Of a DNA stretch of 64,000 bases, positions 8,756 to 17,620 are shown in pieces (position 1 is the first letter of the stretch; each line of letters begins with the position of its first letter). The DNA comes from Pseudomonas vanderleydeniana (GTDB taxonomy: Bacteria; Pseudomonadota; Gammaproteobacteria; Pseudomonadales; Pseudomonadaceae), in contig NZ_CP077093.1 in NCBI RefSeq assembly GCF_014268755.2, positions 1,352,001 through 1,416,000 on the forward strand, written 5' to 3'. The notes below the pieces were generated by a model. The model was given only the letters and a program-made list of their open reading frames with translations. It made no database searches and was not told the origin of the DNA. The translations under genes and the position numbers were made by a program.

Positions 8756-10381
8756 ATGCTTCTTCGCCAAATGAATATCGCGCCGCGCGCAGCGCTCGGG
8801 TTTGCCCTGATTGCCGTTCTCGTGGCTTTCCTCGGCCTCTTCGCCCTGGAGAAAATGTCGAGTATCCGCGACAGTGAAGTGGCGGTAGAAACCCAATGGT
8901 TGCCGAGTATTCGCGGGGGTGACGAGATTCGCGAGCTGATGCTGCGCATCCGGACGATCTCCTTGCGCATGGCGCTGGACCCGGACCCGAAAAACGTCGC
9001 CACCTACCGCGCCCAGATGGATACCCGCGACAAGGAACTGAGCGAGAAGATCGTCGCCTACGACAAGCTGGTGACCACCCCGGAGACCCGGGTGTTGTAC
9101 GACCAGTTCAAGTCGACCTTCGCCGCCTACCGTTCCGGCATCGCCCAATCGTTCACCCTGGCCGAGCAGGGGCGACGGGACGACCTGAACAAGCTGCTGC
9201 TGGTGGACATGAAGACCGTGGTCGATGGTTCCGGCAAGCAACTGAACGACCTGGCCGACCTGTTCAGCAAGCGGGTCGAGGCCGAAAGCGTGAAGTCCGA
9301 GGCGCATTACAGCAACTCGCGGACCATCGTCATCCTGTTCATCGTGCTGGCGGCCCTGGCCACCGTGGCCCTGGCGATGTTGCTCACCCGCAGCATCGTC
9401 AAGCCGCTGGGCGAGGCGCTGGGCGCTGCGCAGAACGTCGCCCGTGGCGACCTGACCCAGAATATCGAGGCGCGTGGCAATGATGAGGTGACTCATCTGC
9501 TCGAGTCGCTGGCGACCATGCAGCAGACGCTGCGCAACACCTTGCAGGGCATCACCGGTTCGTCGGTGCAACTGGCAACTGCGGCGGATGAACTGAATGC
9601 GGTGACCCTCAACAGTACCCGTGACCTGCAGCAGCAGAACAACGAAATCGAGCAGGCGGCCACCGCGGTCAACGAAATGACCGCTGCGGTGGAAGAAGTG
9701 GCGCGCAATGCCGTGTCCACGTCCGAAGCCACCCGCGAATCCAGTGAGTCGGCCCAGTTGGGCCAGGAGCGCGTCAGTGAAACGGCCGAGGCGATCAATG
9801 CCCTGGCCGGCGAGGTGGAGCAGACCGGTGAGCTGGTGCAGTCACTGGCTGCCCAGTCCCAGGACATCGGCAAGGTGCTCGATGTGATCCGGGCGATTGC
9901 CGAGCAGACCAACCTGCTCGCCCTCAACGCCGCCATCGAGGCGGCCCGTGCCGGTGAGAGCGGGCGTGGTTTCGCGGTGGTGGCCGACGAGGTCCGGGCC
10001 CTGGCCTACCGGACACAGCAATCCACCCAGGAAATCGAACAGATGGTGCAGGGCATGCGCAGCAGCTCGACCCAGGCTCTGGATTCGATGCAGGCCAGCT
10101 CCCGGCGCGCTGCCAGCACCCTGGTCCTGGCCGAGCGCGCGGGTGATGCGCTGAAGACCATCACGGCCTCGGTGAGCCAGATCCATGAGCGCAACCTGGT
10201 GATTGCCAGCGCCGCCGAGGAGCAGGCCCAGGTGGCCCGTGAGGTCGATCGCAACCTGGTGAACATCCGTGACCTGTCGCTGCGTTCGGCGGCCGGTGCC
10301 GACCAGACCAGTGCCTCCAGCCACGAGCTGGCGCAACTGGCCAACTCACTGCGTGGGATGGTCGGGCAGTTTCGCGTCTGA
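8756..10381 (+). CDS. Methyl-accepting chemotaxis protein
   Basis: Transmembrane chemoreceptor of 541 residues. TM1 is at about 12-31, then a four-helix-bundle-type periplasmic ligand domain (about 32-185), TM2 at about 188-210, HAMP to about 263 and the cytoplasmic signalling domain. The hairpin tip [19 protein letters not shown] at about residues 382-400 contacts CheA and CheW. There is no CheR-docking pentapeptide at the C terminus. The ligand is unknown. A FliA promoter precedes it. Its 3-prime end overlaps the convergent DedA gene by 36 bp. Confidence 0.95.
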   Translation: MLLRQMNIAPRAALGFALIAVLVAFLGLFALEKMSSIRDSEVAVETQWLPSIRGGDEIRELMLRIRTISLRMALDPDPKNVATYRAQMDTRDKELSEKIVAYDKLVTTPETRVLYDQFKSTFAAYRSGIAQSFTLAEQGRRDDLNKLLLVDMKTVVDGSGKQLNDLADLFSKRVEAESVKSEAHYSNSRTIVILFIVLAALATVALAMLLTRSIVKPLGEALGAAQNVARGDLTQNIEARGNDEVTHLLESLATMQQTLRNTLQGITGSSVQLATAADELNAVTLNSTRDLQQQNNEIEQAATAVNEMTAAVEEVARNAVSTSEATRESSESAQLGQERVSETAEAINALAGEVEQTGELVQSLAAQSQDIGKVLDVIRAIAEQTNLLALNAAIEAARAGESGRGFAVVADEVRALAYRTQQSTQEIEQMVQGMRSSSTQALDSMQASSRRAASTLVLAERAGDALKTITASVSQIHERNLVIASAAEEQAQVAREVDRNLVNIRDLSLRSAAGADQTSASSHELAQLANSLRGMVGQFRV

Positions 10382-10957
10382 CCGGCGCGCCTTGCGCCGG
10401 GCAACCAGGTGCCGGACCAGGGCGATACCGGCCATCAGCAGCACCACGCCGACGGCGATGGGCAGGCGATAGGGCTTGAGGTTACCGAACACCTGTTCGA
10501 GAAACTCGCCGGCCCAATAGCCACCGGAGGCGAACAGAGTGGCCCAGACCACCGCCCCGAACAGATTGATCAGACTGAAGCGCAGCGGCGACAGGCCGCT
10601 GGCGCCGATCACCAGTGGGCCGACCAGGCGCATGCCGTAGAGAAAGCGCACGGAAAACACCGACACCAGCGGGTGCCGCACGATCAGCCCGGTCACCCGG
10701 TCGATCGCCGCCTGCTGGCGGTGCAGACGCGGTAGCAGGCGGGCACCGAAGAAGCGTCCGGCCCAGAACAGCAGCTGGTCGCCGAGCATGCCGCCGAGGC
10801 TGGCCCAGAAAATCACCGTCCACAGTTGCAGCACCCCCTGGTGTGCCGCCACCCCGCCGAGTATCAGGATGGTTTCGCCTTCCAGCAGGCAGCCGATGAA
10901 GATCGCCCAATAGCCGTAGCTGGCGAGCAGGTAGGTGAAGTCGATGTGTTCGAACAT
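10346..10957 (-). CDS. DedA family membrane protein
   Basis: Inner-membrane protein of the DedA/SNARE-associated (VTT) family, linked to lipid flipping and proton-dependent membrane homeostasis. From the ATG at 10957 it has 203 residues, near the usual length. Family signs are [10 protein letters not shown] near the N terminus, the GD...W pattern in [13 protein letters not shown] and the [17 protein letters not shown] loop. An upstream ATG at 10987 would add ten residues, and neither start has a good ribosome binding site. It converges on the chemoreceptor and overlaps its end by 36 bp. Confidence 0.88.
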   Translation of the reverse strand: MFEHIDFTYLLASYGYWAIFIGCLLEGETILILGGVAAHQGVLQLWTVIFWASLGGMLGDQLLFWAGRFFGARLLPRLHRQQAAIDRVTGLIVRHPLVSVFSVRFLYGMRLVGPLVIGASGLSPLRFSLINLFGAVVWATLFASGGYWAGEFLEQVFGNLKPYRLPIAVGVVLLMAGIALVRHLVARRKARRSDAKLPDHPTQ

Positions 10958-11053
10958 AGGCGCAAGTCGATCCGTGTTGCAGTCCATGGGCAGCCGGGCG
11001 GAGCCCTTGTAGGGTCTGATCGGCCGCCGGGGCGAAAGTGCCCGGCAACCGTC

Positions 11054-11902
11054 TCAGAGCGGCTGGGCAGTGTCTTTCAGCTCGTTCGACTGACGCCCCA
11101 GCCATTCGCGGGGGCTTTCGCCGATCTTGCGACGGAAGGCCCGGGCCAGCGCCGAGGGGCTTTCGTAGCCGACCTCATCGGCAATCAGGGCGATCGGCCG
11201 CCCTTCGCGCAGGCGCTTCTGGGCCAGGCTGACGCGCCAGCTGAGCACATAGTCCGCCGGCGTCTGGCCGACCACCCGGTGAAAGTGCGCGGCGAAACTG
11301 GCGCGCGACATGTTCGCCTCCTGCGCCAGTTCGGCCACGGTCCAGGGCCGTTCGGGATGGTTGTGCATCATGGTCATGGCCTTGGCCAGGCGCAGGTCGG
11401 CCAGGCCCGCCATCATCCCGGTGGTCATGCTGTGGTAGGCCATCATGTGGCGCAGGAACTGGATCACCATCAGCTCGAACAGGCGGTTCATCACCGCTTC
11501 GCGACCGCAGTGCTCGGCGAAGGCTTCGCCGAACAGCCAGTCCAGCGTGCCTTCGATCATCGGCACGGCATCAAGTGGCATGACGATAGTCTCGGACAGG
11601 GCGACCGACAGCGGGTTGTCGATGCCCCCATCGAAACGCAGTGAGGCACAGACCAGTTCCGCCGCATCGGCCTCGCTGGCGACCAGGTGGTGGGGCAGGG
11701 GGCGGGGAATGAGGACCAGGCTCGGTTCCTCGATACGCAGCGTCCTGCCACCTGCCCCCAGGCTGAGCCGGCCGCTCTTGAGCAGATGCACATGGCCGCA
11801 GGGCTCTGTGCCATCGACCTCGATCGGGGCCTGCAGCGGACCGCTGTGGAACGTGTTGGCGGCGATGCCGAAGTGGGTCAGCAGGGTCGACAGGCGATCC
11901 AT
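11054..11902 (-). CDS. AraC family transcriptional regulator with cupin sensor domain
   Basis: 282 residues. The N-terminal half is a cupin-type (cupin_6) ligand domain and the C-terminal third (about 175-275) holds two AraC helix-turn-helix units (WTVAELAQEANMSRASFAAHF and IALIADEVGYESPSALARAF). It is divergent from the secreted alpha/beta hydrolase at 12051 across 148 bp, so that gene is its likely target. The inducer is unknown. The stop lies 97 bp from the DedA start on the same strand. Confidence 0.92.
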   Translation of the reverse strand: MDRLSTLLTHFGIAANTFHSGPLQAPIEVDGTEPCGHVHLLKSGRLSLGAGGRTLRIEEPSLVLIPRPLPHHLVASEADAAELVCASLRFDGGIDNPLSVALSETIVMPLDAVPMIEGTLDWLFGEAFAEHCGREAVMNRLFELMVIQFLRHMMAYHSMTTGMMAGLADLRLAKAMTMMHNHPERPWTVAELAQEANMSRASFAAHFHRVVGQTPADYVLSWRVSLAQKRLREGRPIALIADEVGYESPSALARAFRRKIGESPREWLGRQSNELKDTAQPL

Positions 11903-12050
11903 GAAAGGGGGTCTCGTAGAGTGATTTAGACGATCTGCCTCATATCATCGACAAAAAGACGCCATTCGTAAACGTGTTTTCGCCATCATGGCCCCACGTT
12001 CAAACCGCCACTTCCGGCAGGCCCGTCACTTCAAACGAAAGGAATTACCG

Positions 12051-12875
12051 ATGAAAACGTCCCGTCTCTCTGCTGTGTCGAAACTCTTCGCTGCCGTTGC
12101 CATCGCCGCCGGTGGACTGTCCCTGGGCTGGAGTGGTTCAGCCTCGGCGGCCACGGAGCCGGCCAAGAAGGCCACCGTGGTCCTGGTGCATGGCGCTTTC
12201 GCCGAGTCGTCCAGCTGGAACGGGGTGATTGCCCGCCTGCAGGCCAAGGGCTACCCGGTGGTCGCCGTCGCCAACCCGCTGCACAGCGTCAAGAGTGATT
12301 CCGACTACGTGGCCGATATCGTCGAGCACACACCGGGGCCGGTGATCCTGGTCGGGCACTCCTATGGCGGGGCGGTGATTTCCAACGCGGTCCACGAGCA
12401 CTCCAATGTCAAGGCACTGGTCTACGTCGCCGCCTTCGCTCCGGAGAAGGGTGAGACCGCGATCGAACTCTCCGGCCGCTTTCCGGGCGGTACCCTGGGC
12501 CCAACCCTGGCACCACCGGTGCAACTGAAGAATGGCACCGTGGATCTGTTCATCCAGCAGGACAAGTTCCCAGCCCAGTTCGCCGCCGACGTGCCGGCGA
12601 AGGAAGCGGCGCTGATGGCGGCGACCCAGCGGCCGATTGCCGAGGCGGCTCTGAAGGAAGCCTCTGGCGAGCCGGCCTGGAAGACCCTGCCGTCCTGGTT
12701 CATCTACGGTTCGGCGGACAAGAACATCCCCGAGGCCGCGCTGAAGTTCATGGCTGACCGTGCCGGCTCCCGGGAAACCGTGGATATCAAGGGCGCATCC
12801 CATGTGGTGATGGTGTCCAATCCGGACAAGGTCGCGGCGATCATCGAGGATGCCGCCAAGGCCACTGCGCAGTAA
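12051..12875 (+). CDS. Secreted alpha/beta hydrolase
   Basis: 274 residues with an N-terminal Sec signal peptide (hydrophobic core LFAAVAIAAGGLSLGW, cleavage near SASA-ATEP), so probably periplasmic. The hydrolase core has the oxyanion-loop motif LVHGAFAESSSW, the nucleophile elbow GHSYGG and a C-terminal catalytic His in GASHVVMVS. It belongs to the alpha/beta hydrolase_6 type, often annotated as an esterase; the substrate cannot be told. The ATG at 12051 follows GAAAGGAATT. The divergent AraC regulator probably controls it. A bidirectional terminator separates it from lysR. Confidence 0.92.
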   Translation: MKTSRLSAVSKLFAAVAIAAGGLSLGWSGSASAATEPAKKATVVLVHGAFAESSSWNGVIARLQAKGYPVVAVANPLHSVKSDSDYVADIVEHTPGPVILVGHSYGGAVISNAVHEHSNVKALVYVAAFAPEKGETAIELSGRFPGGTLGPTLAPPVQLKNGTVDLFIQQDKFPAQFAADVPAKEAALMAATQRPIAEAALKEASGEPAWKTLPSWFIYGSADKNIPEAALKFMADRAGSRETVDIKGASHVVMVSNPDKVAAIIEDAAKATAQ

Positions 12876-12887
12876 CGCCACTGCCGA

Positions 12888-12919
12888 AAATGGGCAAGGC
12901 CTCAGGGCTTTGCCCATTT
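12888..12919. terminator. Bidirectional terminator between hydrolase and lysR genes
   Basis: AAATGGGCAA pairs with TTGCCCATTT around a GC-rich centre, with A and T flanks on each side. It overlaps the last 18 bp of the LysR coding region, a compact convergent arrangement. Confidence 0.75.
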
Positions 12920-13807
12920 CTCCAGGGCGAATTCGACGAAACTGCGTAGCTTGGGCAGGCGGTAGCGGTCCTGAGCGTAGAGCAGGTTCATCGGTCGTGA
13001 CGGCAGCTTGTAGTCGACCAGCAGCGGTATGAGTCGCCCCTCGCGCAGATCGTCGCGCAACAGCGCATCCGGCACCATCACGATGCCCATGCCGGCCAGT
13101 GCCGCCTGGTACAGTGCCGATGAGCTGTTGATGGTCATCGGACCGCTGACCGGTACCAGGATCTCCCCTTCCGGGCCGCTCAGGCTCCACTGTTTTTCCA
13201 CCGTGCGCCAGTCATCTCCCGCCGGGTAGGCGAAAGCCAGGCAGTCGTGATGCTCCAGATCCTGGGGAACCTGTGGCGTGCCGCGTCGCTCGAGGTAGGC
13301 GGGTGAGGCGCAGACGGTCAGTGCATAGTTTTCCAGTGGCCGGGCGATCAGCGCCGAAGGCTCGGGGACACCCAGGCGGATCGCCACGTCGAAGCCGCTG
13401 TCGATCAGGTCTTCGCGCTGGTTGCTGAGCATCACGTCGAGCTTGATCCGTGGGTAGCGCCGAACGAACTCGCTCAGCGCCGGAGCCAGGCGCTCGGAGC
13501 CGAATGTCAGGGGGGCGGTGATCCGCAGGGTGCCGCTCGGTTCGCCCTGGACCTGTTCGGCCAGGCGCTCGGAATCGGCCACCAGGCCCAGTACCTCCAG
13601 GCAGCGTTGGTAGTAGGTGGTGCCGAACTCGGTCAGGCGCTGGCGACGGGTGGTGCGGTTGAGCAGCCTGACGCCCAGGCGCTGCTCCAGCGAGCGCAGG
13701 TGATTGCCGACCATGGTGGTGGAAATACCGCAGTCCAGGGCGGCGGCGGTCATGCTGCCGCTTTCCACCACTTTCACATACACCTGCATGGCCTGGAACA
13801 GATCCAT
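12902..13807 (-). CDS. LysR family transcriptional regulator
   Basis: 301 residues. The N-terminal winged helix-turn-helix (about 1-60; MTAAALDCGISTTMVGNHL recognition region, then LEQRLGVRLLNRTTRR) precedes a periplasmic-binding-like effector domain of the CrgA-like subgroup. The ATG at 13807 has AGGAA eight bases upstream and is preferred over the TTG at 13813. It is divergent from the aminotransferase gene at 13910 across about 100 bp, which may be its target. The effector is unknown. Confidence 0.92.
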   Translation of the reverse strand: MDLFQAMQVYVKVVESGSMTAAALDCGISTTMVGNHLRSLEQRLGVRLLNRTTRRQRLTEFGTTYYQRCLEVLGLVADSERLAEQVQGEPSGTLRITAPLTFGSERLAPALSEFVRRYPRIKLDVMLSNQREDLIDSGFDVAIRLGVPEPSALIARPLENYALTVCASPAYLERRGTPQVPQDLEHHDCLAFAYPAGDDWRTVEKQWSLSGPEGEILVPVSGPMTINSSSALYQAALAGMGIVMVPDALLRDDLREGRLIPLLVDYKLPSRPMNLLYAQDRYRLPKLRSFVEFALEKWAKP

Positions 13808-13909
13808 TATCAATTCCTGCTTCAGAATGAATGAAGTTTTATCGAGTTTATCCAGCTCAGGTGGCTAACGATACTGCAAGCGCCAACTCATTGCCTGGAG
13901 CCTGCCGTC

Positions 13910-15118
13910 ATGACCGCCACCTGCCTGATGACTACTTATCAACCGCTCGACCTCGGCTTCGTCAAGGGCCTGGGGACGCGTCTGTGGGACCAGGGCGGTC
14001 GTGAGTACCTGGACGCCGTGGCAGGGGTGGCGGTGACCAACGTCGGGCACTCCCATCCACGGCTGGTCAATGCGATCAGCGAGCAGGCCGGGCTGCTGCT
14101 GCACACTTCGAACCTCTACACCATCGACTGGCAACAGCGGCTGGCGCAGCGCCTGGCCGGGTTGTCGGGCATGGACCGGGTGTTTTTCAGCAATTCCGGC
14201 GCCGAGGCCAATGAAACCGCGCTGAAGCTGGCACGCCTGCATGCCTGGCACCGTGGGATCGAACAGCCGTTGGTGGTGGTCATGGAGAACGCGTTCCACG
14301 GCCGCACCCTGGGCACCTTGTCGGCCAGCGATGGTCCAGCGGTGCGCCTGGGCTACAACGCGTTGCCGGGGGATTTCATCAAGGTGCCGTTCGGAGACCT
14401 GCAGATCCTGCACAGCATCGCCCGCAGTCATGGCCAGCGCATCTGCGCCGTGCTGATGGAGCCGATCCAGGGCGAGGGTGGGGTGCAGCTGCCGCCGCCG
14501 GGCTACCTGAAGGCGGTACGCGACCTGTGCAAGCGGCGCTCCTGGTTGCTGATGCTCGATGAAATCCAGACCGGCGTCGGCCGCACCGGCCAATGGTTCG
14601 CCTTCCAGCGCGAGGGTATCGTCCCGGACGTGATGACCCTGGCCAAGGGCCTGGGCAACGGCATTCCCATCGGTGCCTGCCTGGCAAGGGGCAAGGCTGC
14701 GCAGTTGTTCACCCCGGGCAGCCATGGCAGCACCTTCGGTGGCAATCCGCTGGCTTGCCGGGTCGGCTGCACCGTGCTCGATATCATCGAGGAGCAGGCG
14801 CTGGTCAGCAATGCTCGGCGGCAGGGAGATCGGCTGCTGGCGCGCCTGCAGGAGGCGCTGGGGCAGCACCGGCAGGTGGTGGCGATCCGGGGGAGGGGAC
14901 TGATGATCGGCATAGAGCTGAAGGAGCCGATCCGCGACCTGGCGCTGATCGCCGCCCGCGAGCAGGGCGTGCTGATCAATGTCACGCGGGGCAAGACCAT
15001 CCGCCTGCTGCCGCCGCTGACTATCGATGCGGCGGAAGTGGAGATGATCGTCGCCGGCGTCTGCGGTGCCCTGGCCGCCGCGTGCAGCGCAGCCGAGGCA
15101 AAAGCGGTGGCGGTATAG
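13910..15118 (+). CDS. argD: Class III aminotransferase, acetylornithine aminotransferase-like
   Basis: PLP enzyme of the ArgD/AstC group (402 residues), normally transferring an amino group between N-acetylornithine or a related omega-amine and 2-oxoglutarate. Visible motifs are [13 protein letters not shown] (phosphate binding), [14 protein letters not shown], the [12 protein letters not shown] aspartate and the Schiff-base lysine in LAKGLGNG. Pseudomonads carry several paralogs, so the true substrate may differ. The stop codon lies inside the GacA box of the second rsmX-like RNA. A LysR gene is divergent upstream. An alternative start is the ATG at 13928. Confidence 0.85.
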   Translation: MTATCLMTTYQPLDLGFVKGLGTRLWDQGGREYLDAVAGVAVTNVGHSHPRLVNAISEQAGLLLHTSNLYTIDWQQRLAQRLAGLSGMDRVFFSNSGAEANETALKLARLHAWHRGIEQPLVVVMENAFHGRTLGTLSASDGPAVRLGYNALPGDFIKVPFGDLQILHSIARSHGQRICAVLMEPIQGEGGVQLPPPGYLKAVRDLCKRRSWLLMLDEIQTGVGRTGQWFAFQREGIVPDVMTLAKGLGNGIPIGACLARGKAAQLFTPGSHGSTFGGNPLACRVGCTVLDIIEEQALVSNARRQGDRLLARLQEALGQHRQVVAIRGRGLMIGIELKEPIRDLALIAAREQGVLINVTRGKTIRLLPPLTIDAAEVEMIVAGVCGALAAACSAAEAKAVAV

Positions 15119-15131
15119 CCAAAGGCTTACA
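15114..15131 (+). promoter_or_regulatory. GacA-type upstream activating sequence of the second rsmX-like RNA
   Basis: TATAGCCAAAGGCTTACA is the sister of the box at 8299-8316 (16 of 18 identical). The TAG stop codon of the aminotransferase gene (15116-15118) forms part of this site, so promoter and coding end are fused. Confidence 0.75.
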
Positions 15132-15186
15132 CGACACACTGGCGATCACGTCTTTGCCCGACCCGGTCGTTGCCTTAATCTACACC

Positions 15187-15300
15187 CATCACTGCTGCAT
15201 ACGGATGTGCGCAGGATCACGGAAGATCGACCTGGCTAGGATGGCTACCGACAGGATGTTGGGCAGGTCAACAAAAGAACCCGCTTCGGCGGGTTTTTTT
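15187..15300 (+). ncRNA. rsmX: rsmX-like regulatory small RNA, copy 2
   Basis: About 114 nt from a conserved CTTAATCTACACCCATCACTGCTGC start region to a terminator AACCCGC TTC GGCGGGTT with T7. Five GGA motifs lie at 15203, 15214, 15221, 15239 and 15254, the hallmark of RsmA/RsmE-sequestering RNAs. The promoter region, GGA spacing and terminator are paralogous to the RNA at 8373-8485, while the middle has diverged. GacA control is expected from the upstream box. The 5-prime end is estimated from the shared block. Confidence 0.78.
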
Positions 15301-15432
15301 GTGCGTGCGTGAAAGCCCTAGGACTTTTCTTCAATTCCTGTCATACCCTTCCTCGATGCCCTTGCCTGTCTTGTCGACGTCCGAACGGCAAACGGAGACT
15401 TGCTGACATTGTCCAGTCAAAAGGAATGTCAG

Positions 15433-15915
15433 GTGGATATTCAGAAAAGTCAGGCGTTTGGGCGGCATGGAATCACTTTTTACATCTCGCGTTTCAGCGT
15501 GACCTCCATTAATCGACATGAGCTCACTACGCTCTATTTCCATGAGGCCCGCATGGCTAACTGGGAGCTGAGCCGCCGCCTGCGCGAACTGTATGATCGG
15601 ATGCTTGCCAGAGATTTGCCTTGTGCCATGGGCGTGGTTGTCTCCAAGCCGCTGACTCGGCAACAGGCCGACTTGCTGAATGAGCAGCGATCCGACCTGG
15701 CCGTCCTTGTCGGTTCCATTTTCGGGGGCATCGTTTCAGGAATATCGAAAATGACCAGTCTGTGGGCGGCTCGGGAGGGGCGAAAGTTTTCTCAGAGCCA
15801 ATTGCGTACTTACCATGCAGGCGACGTCATTGTCGGGATTGAGGCTCATGTCAATGGCGGCATAGGTCCACAACGTACCGTCACATCGCTGCTCATTCCT
15901 ACCCAGGCTGGCTAA
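15433..15915 (+). CDS. Protein of unknown function, first gene of a low-GC three-gene cassette
   Basis: 160 residues, family not recognised. The GTG at 15433 is chosen because AAGGA lies seven bases upstream; a TTG at 15400 is the alternative. There is no signal peptide. A hydrophobic glycine-rich stretch at about 88-104 (AVLVGSIFGGIVSGISK) has GxxxG-like spacing and could enter a membrane. Sampled lines of the gene have about 47-58 percent GC, against about 68 percent in a line of the preceding gene, suggesting acquisition. Two membrane-protein genes follow 3 and 4 bp apart, so an operon is likely. A toxin or effector role is possible but unproven. Confidence 0.7.
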   Translation: MDIQKSQAFGRHGITFYISRFSVTSINRHELTTLYFHEARMANWELSRRLRELYDRMLARDLPCAMGVVVSKPLTRQQADLLNEQRSDLAVLVGSIFGGIVSGISKMTSLWAAREGRKFSQSQLRTYHAGDVIVGIEAHVNGGIGPQRTVTSLLIPTQAG

Positions 15916-15918
15916 GAC

Positions 15919-16200
15919 ATGAGTGAGCCTGCCCAGTTTCTGGCGTTTTATGCATTGTTGCTTCCAATCGGTCATCTCGTGAGAGCCTACAGTGTGAGAA
16001 AGTGGCTCGGGCTACTGATGATCATCGCTGGGTTGGCAGCGCCCTGGATGATCCCGCGTATGTTTCAGGGGTTTGACCTGGTCATTTTTTCGTTCGTGAT
16101 CAGTGCTGTGGGTTTTGATCTTTTCCGGCGGCGGCGCCGGTTCGACGAGGAGTGCCAACGGGTCGGGCGCCGAATCATTTCCCGGCCCAAGGATGTGTGA
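15919..16200 (+). CDS. Small membrane protein of unknown function
   Basis: 93 residues with three hydrophobic segments (about 8-25, 28-45 and 52-68), then a strongly basic stretch FRRRRRF and a charged cytoplasmic tail. No family was recognised. It starts 3 bp after the previous stop and ends 4 bp before the next gene. The three-helix layout fits a small integral membrane protein, such as an immunity or accessory protein, but nothing shows this directly. Confidence 0.68.
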   Translation: MSEPAQFLAFYALLLPIGHLVRAYSVRKWLGLLMIIAGLAAPWMIPRMFQGFDLVIFSFVISAVGFDLFRRRRRFDEECQRVGRRIISRPKDV

Positions 16201-16204
16201 GCCA

Positions 16205-16444
16205 ATGAGTGATTTCCTGCATTACGGAATGCCGATACTTCTCGCCGCAGGTCTCTACTATTGCGTAAAAAATCCGCGGATTCGGGCCCGTCTGGGCATT
16301 TCGCTCATCCCCCTGGGTTATGGGCTGCTGTGGCTGGCTCCCACATTCCATGAGTTGCTCGACGCCGATTTCCTTGCCATTGGCGCAGTGGCGCTAGGGG
16401 CGAACCTGTATTTCAGTCGTGAGCTTTTTCACGAGTCGGCGTGA
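16205..16444 (+). CDS. Small membrane protein of unknown function
   Basis: 79 residues from the ATG at 16205, with hydrophobic segments at about 7-20, 32-48 and 55-72. Composition resembles the preceding 93-residue protein, though no clear sequence duplication is seen. It is the last gene of the cassette; a bidirectional terminator follows 24 bp later. No family was recognised. Confidence 0.65.
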   Translation: MSDFLHYGMPILLAAGLYYCVKNPRIRARLGISLIPLGYGLLWLAPTFHELLDADFLAIGAVALGANLYFSRELFHESA

Positions 16445-16468
16445 GATTGTCCGTGTCCAGAAATGCAG

Positions 16469-16530
16469 AAAGGCAGATCTGTTTCAGGGCCGTCGCCTAC
16501 GTGCCCGACCATGAAACAGACCTGCCTTTT
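16469..16530. terminator. Bidirectional terminator between the cassette and the 234-residue gene
   Basis: AAAGGCAGATCTGTTTCA and TGAAACAGACCTGCCTTT form a long stem with one mismatch around a 24-nt loop, flanked by A on one side and T on the other. It can serve both converging units. Confidence 0.85.
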
Positions 16531-16563
16531 CCATCGAGACTTCGATAAAGCTGTTCTATGTCT

Positions 16564-17268
16564 TTACTGCTGGGCGACGCTGTAGCCGGCAAACGCCGTC
16601 TGCTGCTGGATCGCGGTGACGATGTTCTTGCGGGTTGCCGGCTGCTCGTTGCCTTCGTTATCCACAAAGGTCTCGCTCAGCAGTTCGGCCAGGTCGCCGT
16701 GGCCGGCAAAGGCGAAGCCGAGGAATTCGAACGCCTCGCGGTCGGCGTTGGCCTTGGTGCGAGGGGTACGCAACGGGAAATTGACGCTGGCGCCGTCCTT
16801 GCTGATGACGAACACCTCGGCTTCCTTCTTCGCCCGCGACGATTTGCCCTTGCCGGCATTCGGGTTGCTGATCGCCTGGTGGGTCTGGTTCAGCACCTTC
16901 AGCGCCAGGCCATAGACCAGCTCCTGGAACGCCGGGTCATCCTTGTAGCTGGACAGGATCCGGGTGATCGGGAATTTCGTGCTCAGGTCTTCCAGCGCGG
17001 CGATGTCCGCGGCTTCGGCGTCCTTGAGCTGCTTGAGTTGGCCCATGAGCTCGTAGGCCTGGTCGTCGTCGAAACGGTCGTGCGCCTGGCGGATGGCCGT
17101 GCGCAGCTGGCGGATTTCCTCACTTTCCCTGGACGTGTGGAAAGCGTCGAGCACCATTTCACTGATGGTCTTGGCCTGGGCCACGTGCTGGGACAGATTG
17201 ATCGCGTTTTCGTATTCGTGCTTGGCGGACAAGGAGGTTACGGCTTCATCGGTATGAGAGTCAGGCAT
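16564..17268 (-). CDS. Conserved hypothetical protein, cytoplasmic and helical
   Basis: 234 residues, no family recognised. It is acidic and helix-rich in the first half with heptad-like spacing (about 20-105). A basic linker GKGKSSRAKKEAEVF at about 140-155 and a more structured C-terminal part follow. No signal peptide or membrane helix is present. It is convergent with the small-gene cassette and divergent from the wss operon across 352 bp of AT-rich sequence. Codon use is ordinary for the genome, unlike the cassette. Confidence 0.75.
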   Translation of the reverse strand: MPDSHTDEAVTSLSAKHEYENAINLSQHVAQAKTISEMVLDAFHTSRESEEIRQLRTAIRQAHDRFDDDQAYELMGQLKQLKDAEAADIAALEDLSTKFPITRILSSYKDDPAFQELVYGLALKVLNQTHQAISNPNAGKGKSSRAKKEAEVFVISKDGASVNFPLRTPRTKANADREAFEFLGFAFAGHGDLAELLSETFVDNEGNEQPATRKNIVTAIQQQTAFAGYSVAQQ

Positions 17269-17620
17269 CGAAAATTCGCTATTTCATTTAACAGGGTGTA
17301 AGGCTCAAAATGCCGCAGCATTTTTGGGGGCGTTTAATCTATTGGAGCGGCGCGCTGTTGTCACGGATCACCGGGCGAGCGGCCCGCTCAATGACAGGGT
17401 TTGTCGACAAATCAATATGTTTCAAAGTTGTTCGCCAAAATTTTGGCTGACCATTTGTCCGTGCTGAATAAAATCAATTAGACAGCAAAATAATGACACC
17501 ATCATATTGCTACTACCTGTAGGGGAAGCAGTCGGGAATAATGGAAGTTGTACAGCCAGGGTTTGGTGCTTGTCCCTTTGGAAGCTTTTCTTGAATTTTA
17601 TTGTGCAAAGGGACGCCTGC
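17269..17620 (+). promoter_or_regulatory. Upstream control region of the wss operon, with two perfect palindromes
   Basis: About 350 bp of AT-rich sequence between a divergent hypothetical gene and wssA. TTTGTCGACAAA at 17400-17411 and GCCAAAATTTTGGC at 17434-17447 are perfect palindromes 12 and 14 bp long. Both are 174-221 bp upstream of the wssA start and are plausible operators. FleQ and AmrZ are known regulators of cellulose operons in pseudomonads, but neither palindrome clearly fits their published sites. The core promoter was not identified with confidence. Confidence 0.5.
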
